This document shows positions 12,931 through 25,021 of a stretch of DNA of 64,000 bases, in pieces. The notes beneath the pieces are model-generated. The model had not been told where the DNA came from. It saw only the letters and a list, made by a program, of their open reading frames with translations, and did not search any database. The DNA comes from Liolophura sinensis (lineage: Eukaryota > Mollusca > Polyplacophora > Chitonida > Chitonidae). The translations under genes were made by a program, and so were the position numbers. The stretch is from contig NC_088295.1 of the NCBI RefSeq assembly GCF_032854445.1, positions 13,007,385 to 13,071,384 on the forward strand, given 5' to 3'. How positions within the stretch are numbered: position 1 is the stretch's first letter; each line of letters starts with the position of its first letter.

Positions 12931-14469
12931 ACCTATTTAGAACCACGGCTATGGCTTTAACAGAATTAAGTAAAAAAGAATAAACGCAGTGATGCTAATT
13001 GCAACTTATTAGACGTCACTGGCTGGGAATTACTAAAAATGCTGTATTGTCATCTCATTTAATATAAATGAAAACCAGCAGAATCATCACGCAGAAAAAT
13101 GGTTCATGCAGGTCTATTCAGTGCTTTTGCACCGAAGCTATGCTATCTAACGCCCTTTGTAACCCAGTAAAAGCAGTGAATCTGTCTACAACCTAAAACC
13201 TCCATGCATGCATGAGAAATATTTGGGTATATGTATATATGTAAGGTATATGTTAAAAAAAAGTTTAAACGCAAGAACAGGTGTGTTGCTCACAGAGCCC
13301 GCACTTCGTACTTCAGAAACCTGATATAAATATCAGAAAATAAACTACCTGCCTGTAAAGGTCCGGTGTTTTAATTAATGGAAAGAAATTGCGCGATACT
13401 GTCTCATCCATGGAGCTGATGAACAATCCGTATGTCACGTGATGGCTTGATTGACAGGCCAATGGTTAATTGTGAGGGCATTATGATGTGTTGTCAGTTT
13501 TATCTTTGGATACCGTTAGCTGGCTCAGTGCTACATTTTTTCGCCGTTTTGTACAGAATTTGGGCCACAGTGAAAGTGTTACGCATCTCCTGGTAAAATT
13601 CGAAATGGATTTTCATTAAACATGGCAGATGTGTTGAAGACAATATGTAAAAGAAACTGGGGTGAAATGAAACTTCATTGAACACTTCCAAAACGATCTC
13701 AACGGATTTTCATGAAACTTAACCTGTGTACTGGAGGCAACATGCAGAGGTTTATTCGTTTCATTCCGTGAATTGCTTTTCAAGTTATTGTCGTTCAGTT
13801 TTTTTTATGCGCTTAAACATAATGAGAACCTGTTTACGTCCTCTTAAAATTCTCCACAGAATTCCCTATAAAACTGGACAGATGTGTTGGGGTAAATGTA
13901 CATATGACTGAGGTGTTTTTCATGGCTTGGTACGCATTCATGTAGTTGTCATAGTCCTAAACAGTAGTGAATGAAAACCTCCACACACAAAATTTCTGCA
14001 TGGTGTCTTCTTGTGGCACGCCAAATCCATGTCGCCAAAGTGCTGCCGCCACTGAAGTATCATACCAAAGACACCAGAAGACTTTTCTGGTATCGTCATC
14101 AAGGATTCCAGTGAATAACCACATGAGAACAATGCATATAAATACACATTTGTACATGGAATGTCGGTAAATATAGAATTCTTTAGTTGATGGATTTTGA
14201 TTGGACAGTAATGATCAGCGAACAAACCAATCACTAGCCCAACACACCTGTCATTCAGCAAATTACTGATGAAGAATGGTTAATCATTGTGGTAAATCAA
14301 TAACAATTTGTCTGCTTTCATGATGACCGACACTTCATCATCTCGTGTGGCAGTCGTGCCTTTCAAATGGGGTATAGCTTGTCAACATCCCAGGACAATA
14401 GTATGCGTGTTGCTCAATTACTGAAGCAGAGCGATTCATGCTACTATATAGAATAGCCGAGTTGTGTTC
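12931..14469. other. Intergenic, with a remnant of SINE family B
   Basis: No exon recognised. Around 13990-14110 the phrases GCCGCCACTGAAGTATCATACC and AAAGACACCAGAAG match the body of SINE family B, suggesting a decayed copy. Frames on both strands at 13938-14261 overlap it. Confidence 0.4.
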
Positions 14470-16740
14470 TGCGATGTACAGGTTAGGATGAGTGTTAAAT
14501 TTGATGTGTGTTTATTGATTTGGGACTTTTCCCTTTACAGATCCCGTTAATATTATCTAGGCCATGTAAGAGTGGTGTGTCTGTGAGACACCTAGTAAAT
14601 CTTCATTGCTGGATTTGGGCTTCTCCTATTACAGTTCCCGTTCACATTATCTCGGCCATGTAACAGTGATGTGTCTGTGAGACACCTAGTAAATCTTCAT
14701 TGCCGGATTTGGGCTTCTCCCATTACAGTTCCCGTTCACATTATCTAGGCCATGTAACAGTGGTGTGTCTGTGAGACACCTAGTAAATCTTCATTGCTGG
14801 ATTTGGGCTTCTCCTATTACAGTTCCCGTTCACATTATATCGGCCATGTAGGAGTGATGTGTCTGTGAGACACCTAGTAAATCTTCATTGCCGGATTTGG
14901 GCTTCTCCCGTTACAGTTCCCCTTCACATTATCTCGGCCATGTAAGAGTGGTGTGTCTGTGAGACACCTAGTAAATCTTCATTGCTGGATTTGGGCTTCT
15001 CCTATTACAGTTCCCGTTCACATTATCTCGGTCATGTAAGAGTGATGTGTCTGTGAGACACCTAGTAAATCTTCATTGCCGGATTTGGGCTTCTCCCATT
15101 ACAGTTCCCGTTCACATTATCTCAGCCATGTAACAGTGGTGTGTCTGTGAGACACCTAGTAAATCTTCATTGCTGGATTTGGGCTTCTCCTATTACAGTT
15201 CCCGTTCACATTATCTAGGTCATGTAAGAGTGGTGTGTCTGTGAGACCCCTTAGTAAATCTTCATTGCCGGATTTGGGCTTCTCCCGTTACAGTTCCCCT
15301 TCACATTATCTCGGCCATGTAAGAGTGGTGTGTCTGTGAGACACCTAGTAAATCTTCATTGCTGGATTTGGGCTTCTCCTATTACAGTTCCCGTTCACAT
15401 TATCTCGGTCATGTAAGAGTGATGTGTCTGTGAGACACCTAGTAAATCTTCATTGCCGGATTTGGGCTTCTCCCATTACAGTTCCCGTTCACATTATCTC
15501 GGCCATGTAACAGTGGTGTGTCTGTGAGACACCTAGTAAATCTTCATTGCTGGATTTGGGCTTCTCCTATTACAGTTCCCGTTCACATTATCTAGGTCAT
15601 GTAAGAGTGGTGTGTCTGTGAGACCCCTTAGTAAATCTTCATTGCTGGATTTGGGCTTCTCCTATTACAGTTCCCGTTCACATTATATCGGCCATGCAAG
15701 AGTGATGTGTCTGTGAGACACCTAGTAAATCTTCATTGCTGGATTTGGGCTTCTCCTATTACGGTCCCCGTTCACATTATCTCGGTCATGTAAGAGTGAT
15801 GTGTCTGTGAGACACCTAGTAAATCTTCATTGCTGGATTTGGGCTTCTCCCATTACAGTTCCCGTTCACATTATCTAGGCCATGTAAGAGTGATGTGTCT
15901 GTGAGACACCTAGTAAATCTTCATTGCCGGATTTGGGCTTCTCCCATTACAGTTCCCGTTCACATTATATCGGCCATGTAAGAGTGATGTGTCTGTGAGA
16001 CACCTAGTAAATCTTCATTGCCGGATTTGGGCTTCTCCCATTACAGTTCCCGTTCACATTATCTCGGCCATGTAGGAGTGATGTGTCTGTGAGACACCTA
16101 GTAAATCTTCATTGCTGGATTTGGGCTTCTCCCATTACAGTTCCCGTTCACATTATCTAGGCCATGTAAGAGTGATGTGTCTGTGAGACACCTAGTAAAT
16201 CTTCATTGCTGGATTTGGGCTTCTCCTATTACAGTTCCCGTTCACATTATCTCGGTCATGTAAGAGTGGTGTGTCTGTGAGACACCTAGTAAATCTTCAT
16301 TGCTGGATTTGGGCTTCTCCCATTACAGTTCCCGTTCACATTATCTAGGCCATGTAACAGTGGTGTGTCTGTGAGACACCTAGTAAATCTTCATTGCTGG
16401 ATTTGGGCTTCTCCTATTACAGTTCCCGTTCACATTATCTCGGCCATGTAACAGTGATGTGTCTGTGAGACCCCTTAGTAAATCTTCATTGCCGGATTTG
16501 GGCTTCTCCCATTACAGTTCCCGTTCACATTATCTCGGCCATGTAAGAGTGATGTGTCTGTGAGACACCTAGTAAATCTTCATTGCCGGATTTGGGCTTC
16601 TCCCATTACAGTTCCCGTTCACATTATCTCGGCCATGTAAGAGTGATGTGTCTGTGAGACACCTAGTAAATCTTCATTGCCGGATTTGGGCTTCTCCCAT
16701 TACAGTTCCCGTTCACATTATCTCGGTCATATAAGGGTGG
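14470..16740. repeat. 94-bp satellite array, about 24 copies
   Basis: A unit beginning GTGTCTGTGAGACACCTAGT and containing TTCCCGTTCACATTATCTCGG recurs every 94 bp (for example GTGTCTG at 14577 and 14671). Copies alternate GCTGGATTT/GCCGGATTT and GGTGTGT/GATGTGT. Rare variants (GAGACCCCTTAG near 15243, 15620 and 16472; TTCCCCTTCAC at 14917 and 15294) show that blocks of four units have been copied together. Confidence 0.95.
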
Positions 16741-19225
16741 TGTTTCTGTGAGACACCTGGTATTATCATTGTATGGTTTGGATCTGTTCCCGTCAACATA
16801 TTTCGGTCATACCAGACTAGTGTTTCTGTGAGACACCTGGTATATTCATTATTTTTTTTTGGATCTGCTCCGGTCAACACCATTTCGGTTATCCTAGGCT
16901 GGTGGTTCTGTGAGACGCGTGGTATGATCATTACAGGGTTTGGATCTCTTTCCTTCAACTTATCTCGGTCATACTAGACTAGTGTTCCTGTGAGACACAT
17001 GGTATGATTGTTTAAATCTGTCCCCGTCAACATCATTTCGGTTTTAATAGGCTGATGTCTACGTGAGAAACGCGGTATGATCATTACAGGGTTTGGATCT
17101 GTTCCCGTCTAGTGAGACACGTGGTATGACAATTACAGGCCTTGGATCTGTTCCCGTCAACCTATCTCGGTGGTGTATCTGTGAGGCACGTGGTATGATC
17201 ATTACAGGGTTTGTATCTTTCCGTCAACATCATTTCGGTTACTCTAGGCTGGTGTTTCTGCGAGACACCTGGTATGATTATTACAGGGTTTGGAACACTT
17301 CCCGTCAACTTATCTCTTTTATACTAGGCTGGTGTTTCTGTGAGACACCTGGTATTACAGGGTTTGGATCTCTTCCCGTCAACATCATCTCGGTTATACT
17401 AGGCTCATGGTTCTGTGAGACACCTGGTATGATCATTGAAAGGGTTTGGATCTGTTCCCATCAACTGATGTGGGTCATATTAGGCTGATGGTTCTGTGAG
17501 ACACCTGGTATGATCATTGAAAGGGTTTGGATCTGTTCCCATCAACTGATGTGGGTCATATTAGGCTGGTGTTTCTGTGAGACACCTGGTATGATCATTG
17601 AAAGGGTTTGGATCTGTTCCCATCAACTGATGTGGGTCATATTAGGCTGATGGTTCTGTGAGACACCTGGTATGATCATTGAAAGGGTTTGGATCTGTTC
17701 CCATCAACTGATGTGGGTCATATTAGGCTGATGGTTCTGTGAGACACCTGGTATGATCATTGAAAGGGTTTGGATCTGTTCCCATCAACTGATGTGGGTC
17801 ATACTAGGCTGGTGTTTCTGTGAGACACCTGGTATGATCATTGAAAGGGTTTGGATCTGTTCCCATCAACTGATGTGGGTCATATTAGGCTGGTGTTTCT
17901 GTGAGACACGTGTTATGATCATTACAGGGTGTGGATCTGTTCCCGTTAACTTATCTCGGTTATACTAGGCCGGTGGTGCTGTGAGGCATCTGGTATAATC
18001 ATTACAGGGTTTGGATCTGTTCCCTTCAACATCATCTCGGTTATAGCCTACTAGGCTGGTGTTCCTGTGAGACACCTGGTATGATCATTACAGGGTTTGG
18101 AACACTTCCCGTCAACACCATCTCGGTTATACTTGGCTGGTGTTTCTGAGGGACACTTGGTATGATCATTACTGGGTTTGGATCTTTTTCCTTCAACATC
18201 AGCTCGGTCATACTAGGCTGGTGTTTCTGAGGGACACTTGGTATGATCACTACAGGGTTAAGTGGTGTTCCCTTCAACATCATCTCGGTTATACTAGGCT
18301 GGTGTTTTGAGGGACACATGGTATGATCACTACAGGGGTTTGGATCTTTTTCCTTTAACTTATCTCGGTCATACTAGACTAGTGTTTTTGCGAGACACCT
18401 GGTATGATCATTAGCGGGCCTGAATCTTATCCCGTCAACTTGTCTAGGTTACGCTAGGCTGGTGTTTCTGTGAGACGCGTAGTATGATCATTACAGGGTT
18501 TGGATCTGTTCCCTTCAACATCATCTCGGTTATACTAGGCTGGTGTTTTGAGGGACACATGGTATGATCACTATAGGGGTTTGGATCTTTTTCCTTCAAC
18601 TTATCTCGGTCATACTAGACTAGTGTTTTTGCGAGACACCTGGTATGATCATTAGCGGGCCTGAATCTTATCCCGTCAACTTGTCTCGGTTAAGCTAGGC
18701 TGGTGTTTCTGTGAGACGCGTAGTATGATCATTACAGGGTTTGGATCTGTTCCCTTCAACATCATCTCGGTTATACTAGGCTGGTGTTTCTGTGAGACAC
18801 ATGGTATGATCACTACAGGGGTTTGGATCTTTTTCCTTCAACTTATCTCGGTCAGACTAGTGTTTTTGCGAGACACCTGGTATGATCATTAGCGGGCCTG
18901 AATCTTATCCCGTCAACTTGTCTCAGTTAAGCTAGGCTGGTGTTTCTGTGAGACACGTGGTATGATCATTACAGGGTGTGGATCTGTTCCCGTCAACCTA
19001 TGTCGGTCATACTAGGCCGGTGTTTCTATGAGACACCTTGCCTGGCATGTTCGCTGGTTCTGGGTGTTTCTTGCTACCTTCTCGGCCCCAGTATTCGGTT
19101 CTATTGGGGCGTTATTTTTGGTATGTCCATTGCAGCGAGACACTTCGCATGCCCATTGCATGATTTGGGGCTTCTGTTGCCTTCCACTCCACAGTATTTC
19201 GGTCTTATTAGGGCGGCGATTCTGT
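16741..19225. repeat. 81-bp satellite array related to the 94-bp array
   Basis: Units of about 81 bp contain GTTTCTGTGAGACACCTGGT, ATGATCATTACAGGGTTTGG, TCTGTTCCCGTCAACATCAT and CTCGGTTATACTAGGCTGG. They align with the 94-bp unit but lack about 13 bp. Six copies at about 17400-17910 are almost identical, with a GAAAGGGTTTGGATC variant. The rest are diverged. Because 81 is divisible by 3, open frames run through the array, but they encode no known domain. Confidence 0.93.
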
Positions 19226-19625
19226 GATATTTTGCATTATAAACGATAGTTTTCACGAGTAGAATGGTTGAGAAGTTTGATGAAAACCTCTACTGAACAG
19301 CACTGTGTTATCACTGATTACAAAGTATACCTACTTGGAAATATTGTATTTCACCTAATGTTTAGAATTTTTCAAGGGGAACATTATATTTTTTCCTTGA
19401 TTCTAACTGATTCATCTACCTAACGAGTCCACTTAGAGATTTTATGTGTTTTACTAAGAGGGATTATATATATACATATAACAAGTCGGTAGGCCTGTCC
19501 AATGAAGGGTATTGTAGAAACAGGTATTTTACTCATTGCTCCTAACAAAAATACATTCAGTTTTGATGTTGTGCGCCATACTATTTCTGCTTTTATCTGG
19601 GGCCCTTTTGCAACCTCCGTTTATT
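19226..19625. other. Intergenic, A+T-rich
   Basis: Right of the satellite. No gene or named repeat recognised. Confidence 0.5.
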
Positions 19626-19816
19626 GGGCCGATTCCACGAAAAATAAAATTTTGAAATAGTCTTAAAGCTTACTTTTGGGCTTTGGAATTTGAAAATTTG
19701 TCCCCCTCACCAGTGTTATCTAAAGACAAATGAAGCTAAATTTCAACCATCACAAACTAAGCATCGTAGAGTTCTTAAAATCTGACTTTAGTCAGAAACT
19801 TTGTGGAATCGGCCCC
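19626..19816. mobile_element. MITE-like element with terminal inverted repeats
   Basis: The left end GGGCCGATTCCACGAAA and the right end TTTGTGGAATCGGCCCC are inverted repeats about 17 bp long with one mismatch, enclosing about 155 bp without coding capacity. Size and structure fit a non-autonomous DNA transposon. A target-site duplication is not obvious. Confidence 0.6.
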
Positions 19817-22800
19817 AGGTTCCCAGGCAATGGTTTATCTGGTTTCAGCGACGACAGTTACATGTGATATGTTATTAGAAAGCTCGTGTAGCCTAAATTA
19901 CACGACAAAGGTGCGTAAATGAGATCTAATCGATCTGCCTGAGTACAGATAGCTGATACTGGCTATTTACAGCTATGTGTTCACACTGGTAATCAGCGGT
20001 CAGTTGACCGCGGACATTTTCTTCGGAGGGCCGCTCTGCAGCAATTATTGTTAACGTCGTGTCTGAAGTGTGGACGCCACAAACTGAGCAGATAACGACC
20101 AGTGCTCGCAAGGTAATCGGTTAGTAATCGTTATCTAATCAACGTATATTAATTAGGCTTCCACGCTTCGCTACGCTTGGAAGACTATTGTTCTCGCTAC
20201 AGATTAATTTGTTTTTCCTCTCTCAAAACTATTTTTTCGTTTTGCGAGAAAACTACGTGTCACAGCTTTTAACTTTCTACACATTCTCATTACCAAATCG
20301 CTTGGGCTACCTGCTGGAGTGTAAACTTTACCCACCTGTGACCCACTTTTCGGCCATATTGGAAAAGTGTGGAAATCCCCCCAAAATTCTTCTCCAGAAT
20401 CGCTGATCCGATAGCATTGAAAATTGATATGTGTACAAGACTACTGGAGGTATCAGGATTGAAAATTGTATGCAAATCGGTCGAGAAATTTTTGAAAAAC
20501 ACAAGATAGCAAGTAGATGTAGCTTGACCTACTGAAAACAACCGTGGTTTTAGGTTTTCCATTAAACTGCAATTAAATCTCGTTTTAGTGTGATTTTTCA
20601 AATATGACGTGACCGGACCAACGTAATAGCTATGAAACTGAAAATTGGTCAGTAGACAGATCAACTACAGATCTTCATTTTTGACCCTAGGATCGTAGGG
20701 CTATGAGTGAGAGTTATGCCATTAAAATGCGTTAAAAATTTTTTTATTCAGTCAGCTCTCCAAATAAACTGAAATATCTCCAAAAACCGGTATAGGTACA
20801 AAAAACAGCTTAACATTTTCAATAACGAACATATGAAGCAGCTTTTGACGTTTTGTGCTGTTTGGCCAGTCAAGTGATTTAGCAGCCATTGTGAATTTTA
20901 TTTATAAGTCTATAGCCATCTTTTTCCGTAAAACCTCTAATGATCTTTACATGAACTTCCACTTGCAAGTTTCAGGTGGGTCGCCATACCTATATTGTAC
21001 ACAAATTTTGGTTGGTATGAAAGTTATGCTGTAGCAGGCCAGTGAAATTTGCTAAAGAGTAGGTCAAGTCTAAAATTGCTTAAAATGCTTAAACACACCG
21101 TCTAGTACTCCTTGACGTCAGAATTACAAATCTGTAAGAATTATTTTTGTACTTGGTATAGTTTTCTGGTAATGACCAAAAACCATCAAAAATATGAAGT
21201 ATGACGACGTATATAAAATATCCCGCATAAAAGTTTAAAAGAGCAAACCTTTTTGCTGTGATACATAACCGAGAACGCAGACCCGAGAACGCAGTCGTTT
21301 TCTCTAACGTCACCTAACCTCGGGTTTGCCATTCAGACAGAAGACCATGGGGTACAGGTGACGGGGTAATCTGGTTTCCGGTTTCGCTATCATGGCGCCT
21401 CCCATGGTTTCGTAAGAAATCCAGATAAACGGTTGATTTAGAGAATTATTAAGCTCGTCAGAACAAAATTCCTGTGCTCGTTTAGGCCTGTTTTCCTCTC
21501 TCTCTTCCAAAATAACCAAGGTTAAATCATTTGTTGTCTTTTCACTTAAAGGCAAAGAAAAAACTAACGTAAAGTATATGTGAGTGAGAGTGACCTGATC
21601 TAACCATAATGGAACCAATGACGTCACATGAGGTTTTTGCCAGTTAACACAGACTGCCAAATTTCATCATTTTCAACGAATATATCTATAGATGCATTCG
21701 CTGAATGGACCTTGAAAACCAACTAAATACTGAAAAACCACCTTAGAATCTTGAGTTTTAAAAACCGTTCTAGCCCTCTTGGAAATATTCGCAAAAATAT
21801 GTACATCCAAACTATTTTCTTGGGGGGGGGGGGGGGTCGTGGGTTAAGGGAATAAAACATCTTGTAGTCTTCATGAAAATTTTGCGTGTGCAGACCGCTT
21901 AAGAAGGAAATGAATTTCGTGTCTGGTCTTAATTCGCGTAGTCCCACCCAATCACAACATACTTGCATGCACCATTCCCTTGTGTTTAGCACCATATTAA
22001 GCAAGTGACAACCTAGATGGTAAATTTTAAAGTCTTTGGTATAGATAAATTCCGGACCAAGGGCCATTCTCCCGAATATCAGGTCGACGCTGCGTGTACA
22101 CGAATTCTTCAGCCTACCCTGCAAGGCAGGTGGCCTGAAAGATGCAGTCATAAACACGGCGTAGGATTGGATAGAAAACCTGGTTAGGCACCTAACTGTC
22201 CACAGACGTCCGGAAGCTGGCTCGTTTAACAACAGCAGGTGGGAAGGAGGCCGTCTCGCAGCAGTGGTAACAATGCCTAGCTCCAAAGACATGTATTACT
22301 CACGCACGGCAAGAACATACATAAAAAAATAAAACGAGCACGCAATTTTGCAAACCCAAAATCCCCCCATATCAATTGATTTCTTATCAGCGGCCTTGGA
22401 AAGAATCACCCCAGTGTTGTTCACTCCGACAGCCGTTTGGCGAGAATGGGCAGATATGACAATCTGAGTGGTACCCTGGCAGTCTCCCCAAAAGATCAAA
22501 AGACCAGTTTGATCAGTTTGACAATTTTAAGGAGAGAGATATTAAATGACTGATATCGATATTCTCAATGAAGTGCTTAATTTCATCTCCAGACTGTGTC
22601 CATCAAATAGTGATATATTATTAAGTTTCGGGTACTTGTGTGGTGCCAAACTGTGCAGGTCTGGAAAACCCTCAAACCAGTGACTGTTGTCCCGAACAAA
22701 ACGTAAAGAACCACCGAGCCAGAATAAACTGTACATCAGAGAGCTACGATCGGGACAATCGATCAAATGCCACAAAACTTCACTAGGAAAAAAATTAAGT

Positions 22801-22987
22801 AATCACGCGGGCAAAGTGTTCAGAAGGGAGGGGAGGAAGACATATCGTCCTGTAGGGCTGTATAAAAGTTCCCCCCAAGATAAACCCCCCAAAAGAGGCA
22901 GCTTGTGAAAGGTCGCCGCCACCTAATTACGCAGTGAAAAGGACCGGGCGCTTTAGCCAGGCTTTTCTTTGGAGGTTTTATCAACCG
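19817..22987. other. Intergenic, no recognised gene
   Basis: Several frames occur, the longest being 189 codons on the minus strand at 21723-22292. None shows a domain. That frame crosses a poly-G run near 21824-21837 and reads as low-complexity proline there. Confidence 0.4.
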
Positions 22988-23187
22988 NNNNNNNNNNNNN
23001 NNNNNNNNNNNNNNNNNNNNNNNNNNNNNNNNNNNNNNNNNNNNNNNNNNNNNNNNNNNNNNNNNNNNNNNNNNNNNNNNNNNNNNNNNNNNNNNNNNNN
23101 NNNNNNNNNNNNNNNNNNNNNNNNNNNNNNNNNNNNNNNNNNNNNNNNNNNNNNNNNNNNNNNNNNNNNNNNNNNNNNNNNNNNNNN
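22988..23187. other. Assembly gap (200 N)
   Basis: Exactly 200 N. The 40 or so bases on each side are almost the same sequence (CGCTTTAGCCAG, CTTTTCTT, GGAGGTTTT, TCAACCG), differing mainly by single-base insertions. The true distance may therefore be zero or negative, that is, an unmerged overlap. Confidence 0.98.
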
Positions 23188-23318
23188 GGGCGCTTTAGCC
23201 AGCTTTTCTTGGAGGTTTTTCAACCGTTCAGAAACACGATAAATGGCTATTAGCAGGGGAAATTGACTTACGTCGGTGCCTTGTGCGCAGCGTTTGATTT
23301 ATGTCTCCATCCTGAGTC

Positions 23319-23747
23319 CTAATCGGATATTGAATAATTATTTATAGCTACGACAGCTGCTTCTCTTACAAGTGTGGACTTTCCATCAACAATAATTTCT
23401 CCAAAATTACAGTTCCTTTTGAATACTATTGGTTTGTCCTGCTTCCAAACAGGAGGTTCTGTAAATGTCGGGCAACATGCAGCACTGCCTTCAGGAACCA
23501 GCCAGTGTACGTGGGCGCTAACTACTCTCTTCAAGTGTTCAACTAAATTACAATGAATTTCTACTGAACTTATACATGACAGCACACTGAGCTCATACAA
23601 AAGCCTAAGGTTCCTGACACGAACGCTGCCACACACACTTCCGGTCTCTTCACTCTGTGGGTGCTTCATAGTCAGTGAATGTCTATGCATTATAGGCCAT
23701 TTCTCTTCACCGAATGATGACAAGAGGGGAACAATTGTCGGAACCAA
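23319..23747 (-). other. Unidentified 142-codon open frame, possible exon
   Basis: An open frame on the minus strand ending at TAG 23319. Its amino-acid composition is protein-like, with several Cys and Trp and few low-complexity runs (for example HVHWLVPEGSAACCPTF and NCNFGEIIVDGKSTL). An in-frame TGA lies just upstream, so it would need either the internal ATG or an acceptor such as AATCAG close to 23757. I recognise no family. A frame of this length is expected a few times by chance in 64 kb. It lies 1 kb downstream of the PPAN stop on the same strand. Confidence 0.22.
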
Positions 23748-24707
23748 ATAAGGCTTGCTCTGATTTTGTCATTTTATGGACAGCAGCCATTTGATGGGCC
23801 ACCATCAGGACCAAGAGGGATCTTTCGCATTACCATTACTGAATATCTCACAAAGCTGGAGCATCCAGAAAAATAAATGATTTCAATTAAAAAAAAAGGA
23901 ACACGTACACACACACATAGGCATCCGGCCTGCAAAAGCATATGAAGATATGAACAGATGATAACTAAATAGATCAGATCAAATTTACATTTACTGGAAA
24001 TCGGTAAAGCAAAATTATTACTGTGTGGTAACATTTCTGCAATTTTTCACAAACAAGATCATACAACCATTTCTTTTAAGTCTATTAAATTACACTGCCT
24101 TTTGTGTCCCTTTAAGGTTTCTCGCCTAATAATAGTTGGAGAAAAGCTGAGCATTCCAAATGAGTTACAAATATGTTATTTATATGCCAGTACTATGTGA
24201 TCCTTCAGGATTTGAAGCCCTGTAATGGCACCAGTAACAAAATCCTCTAAATTTCCCCACATACATGATGTCAGGGTACCACAAGACTACATGTTCATGT
24301 ATAGTGCTGACTCAATGAATTTTCAATATTAAGACTGCATACATGATATGGTAGTGCTCAGTCACGGACGAGTTGAAACATGACAATCAATTCTGCGTAG
24401 CATTTCTGATGTCCTTTCATTATGATCTCAATGGCTTGGAACTGAACCTTATGGTTTAACCAGAATGTAATCATATTCGATGGACGTCAGTGCTATGTCC
24501 TCACAAACCAGTACCTGGACCGCATATGTGCTTATCACCCGAACCTGTTCACACCACATTGATTTCTGCTTCTCAAGTTTTCCAGATGCTGTCAGCCTAG
24601 ACTCCTTATCATGACCAGACGGGACCAGACGCTCAGAATACAGACGACAGATACTCAGACAGGTGAATATTCACAGCGCATCAACACACAGATCACTGTC
24701 CGCCCAG

Positions 24708-25021
24708 TCACCGCCGTTTTCCACTCCTCTGTCTTGGTCTCGTCTTGGGCTGTTTCCTGGACAGTTTTGGCGCAGTACTTTTACCTTTCATTAACCCGCC
24801 TCTTTTACTAGACTTGTTGAAGTTTTTGTCAGACTTTTTTAATTTCAAGTCTGTTTTATTGATGTTTTTGTTTGCTTTGTTAAATTTTTTGTCTCCTCGG
24901 TTAGCCTTTTTGACAGATCTTTCTGGAGATCCTTGATTTGGTGTATTGTCTTTCCTTCTTTTCTTCCCACCGCGTACCTCCATTCTTTGTTTGCGCTTGT
25001 TCCCACTAGAAAGAAGCAAAT
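24708..25021 (-). CDS. PPAN: PPAN exon 10 (last coding exon)
   Basis: 314 nt including TGA. Acceptor TTTTCCAG|AT gives D-L-L-L, then a Lys/Arg-rich, Asn-containing tail with repeated KKSDKNFNK/KKANRGDKKFNK-type units, typical of nucleolar proteins. The end of the tail is GKRR. Confidence 0.9.

Noticed and set aside
14470..16740. CRISPR-like regular spacing
   Set aside because: The whole 94-bp unit is repeated with no unique spacers, and the genome is eukaryotic. It is a satellite.
17093..18319. Frames of 70-131 codons in the satellite
   Set aside because: 81-bp units are divisible by 3, and there is no domain or start context.
21723..22292. 189-codon minus-strand frame
   Set aside because: No family match, crosses a poly-G run, and has no splice or promoter support.
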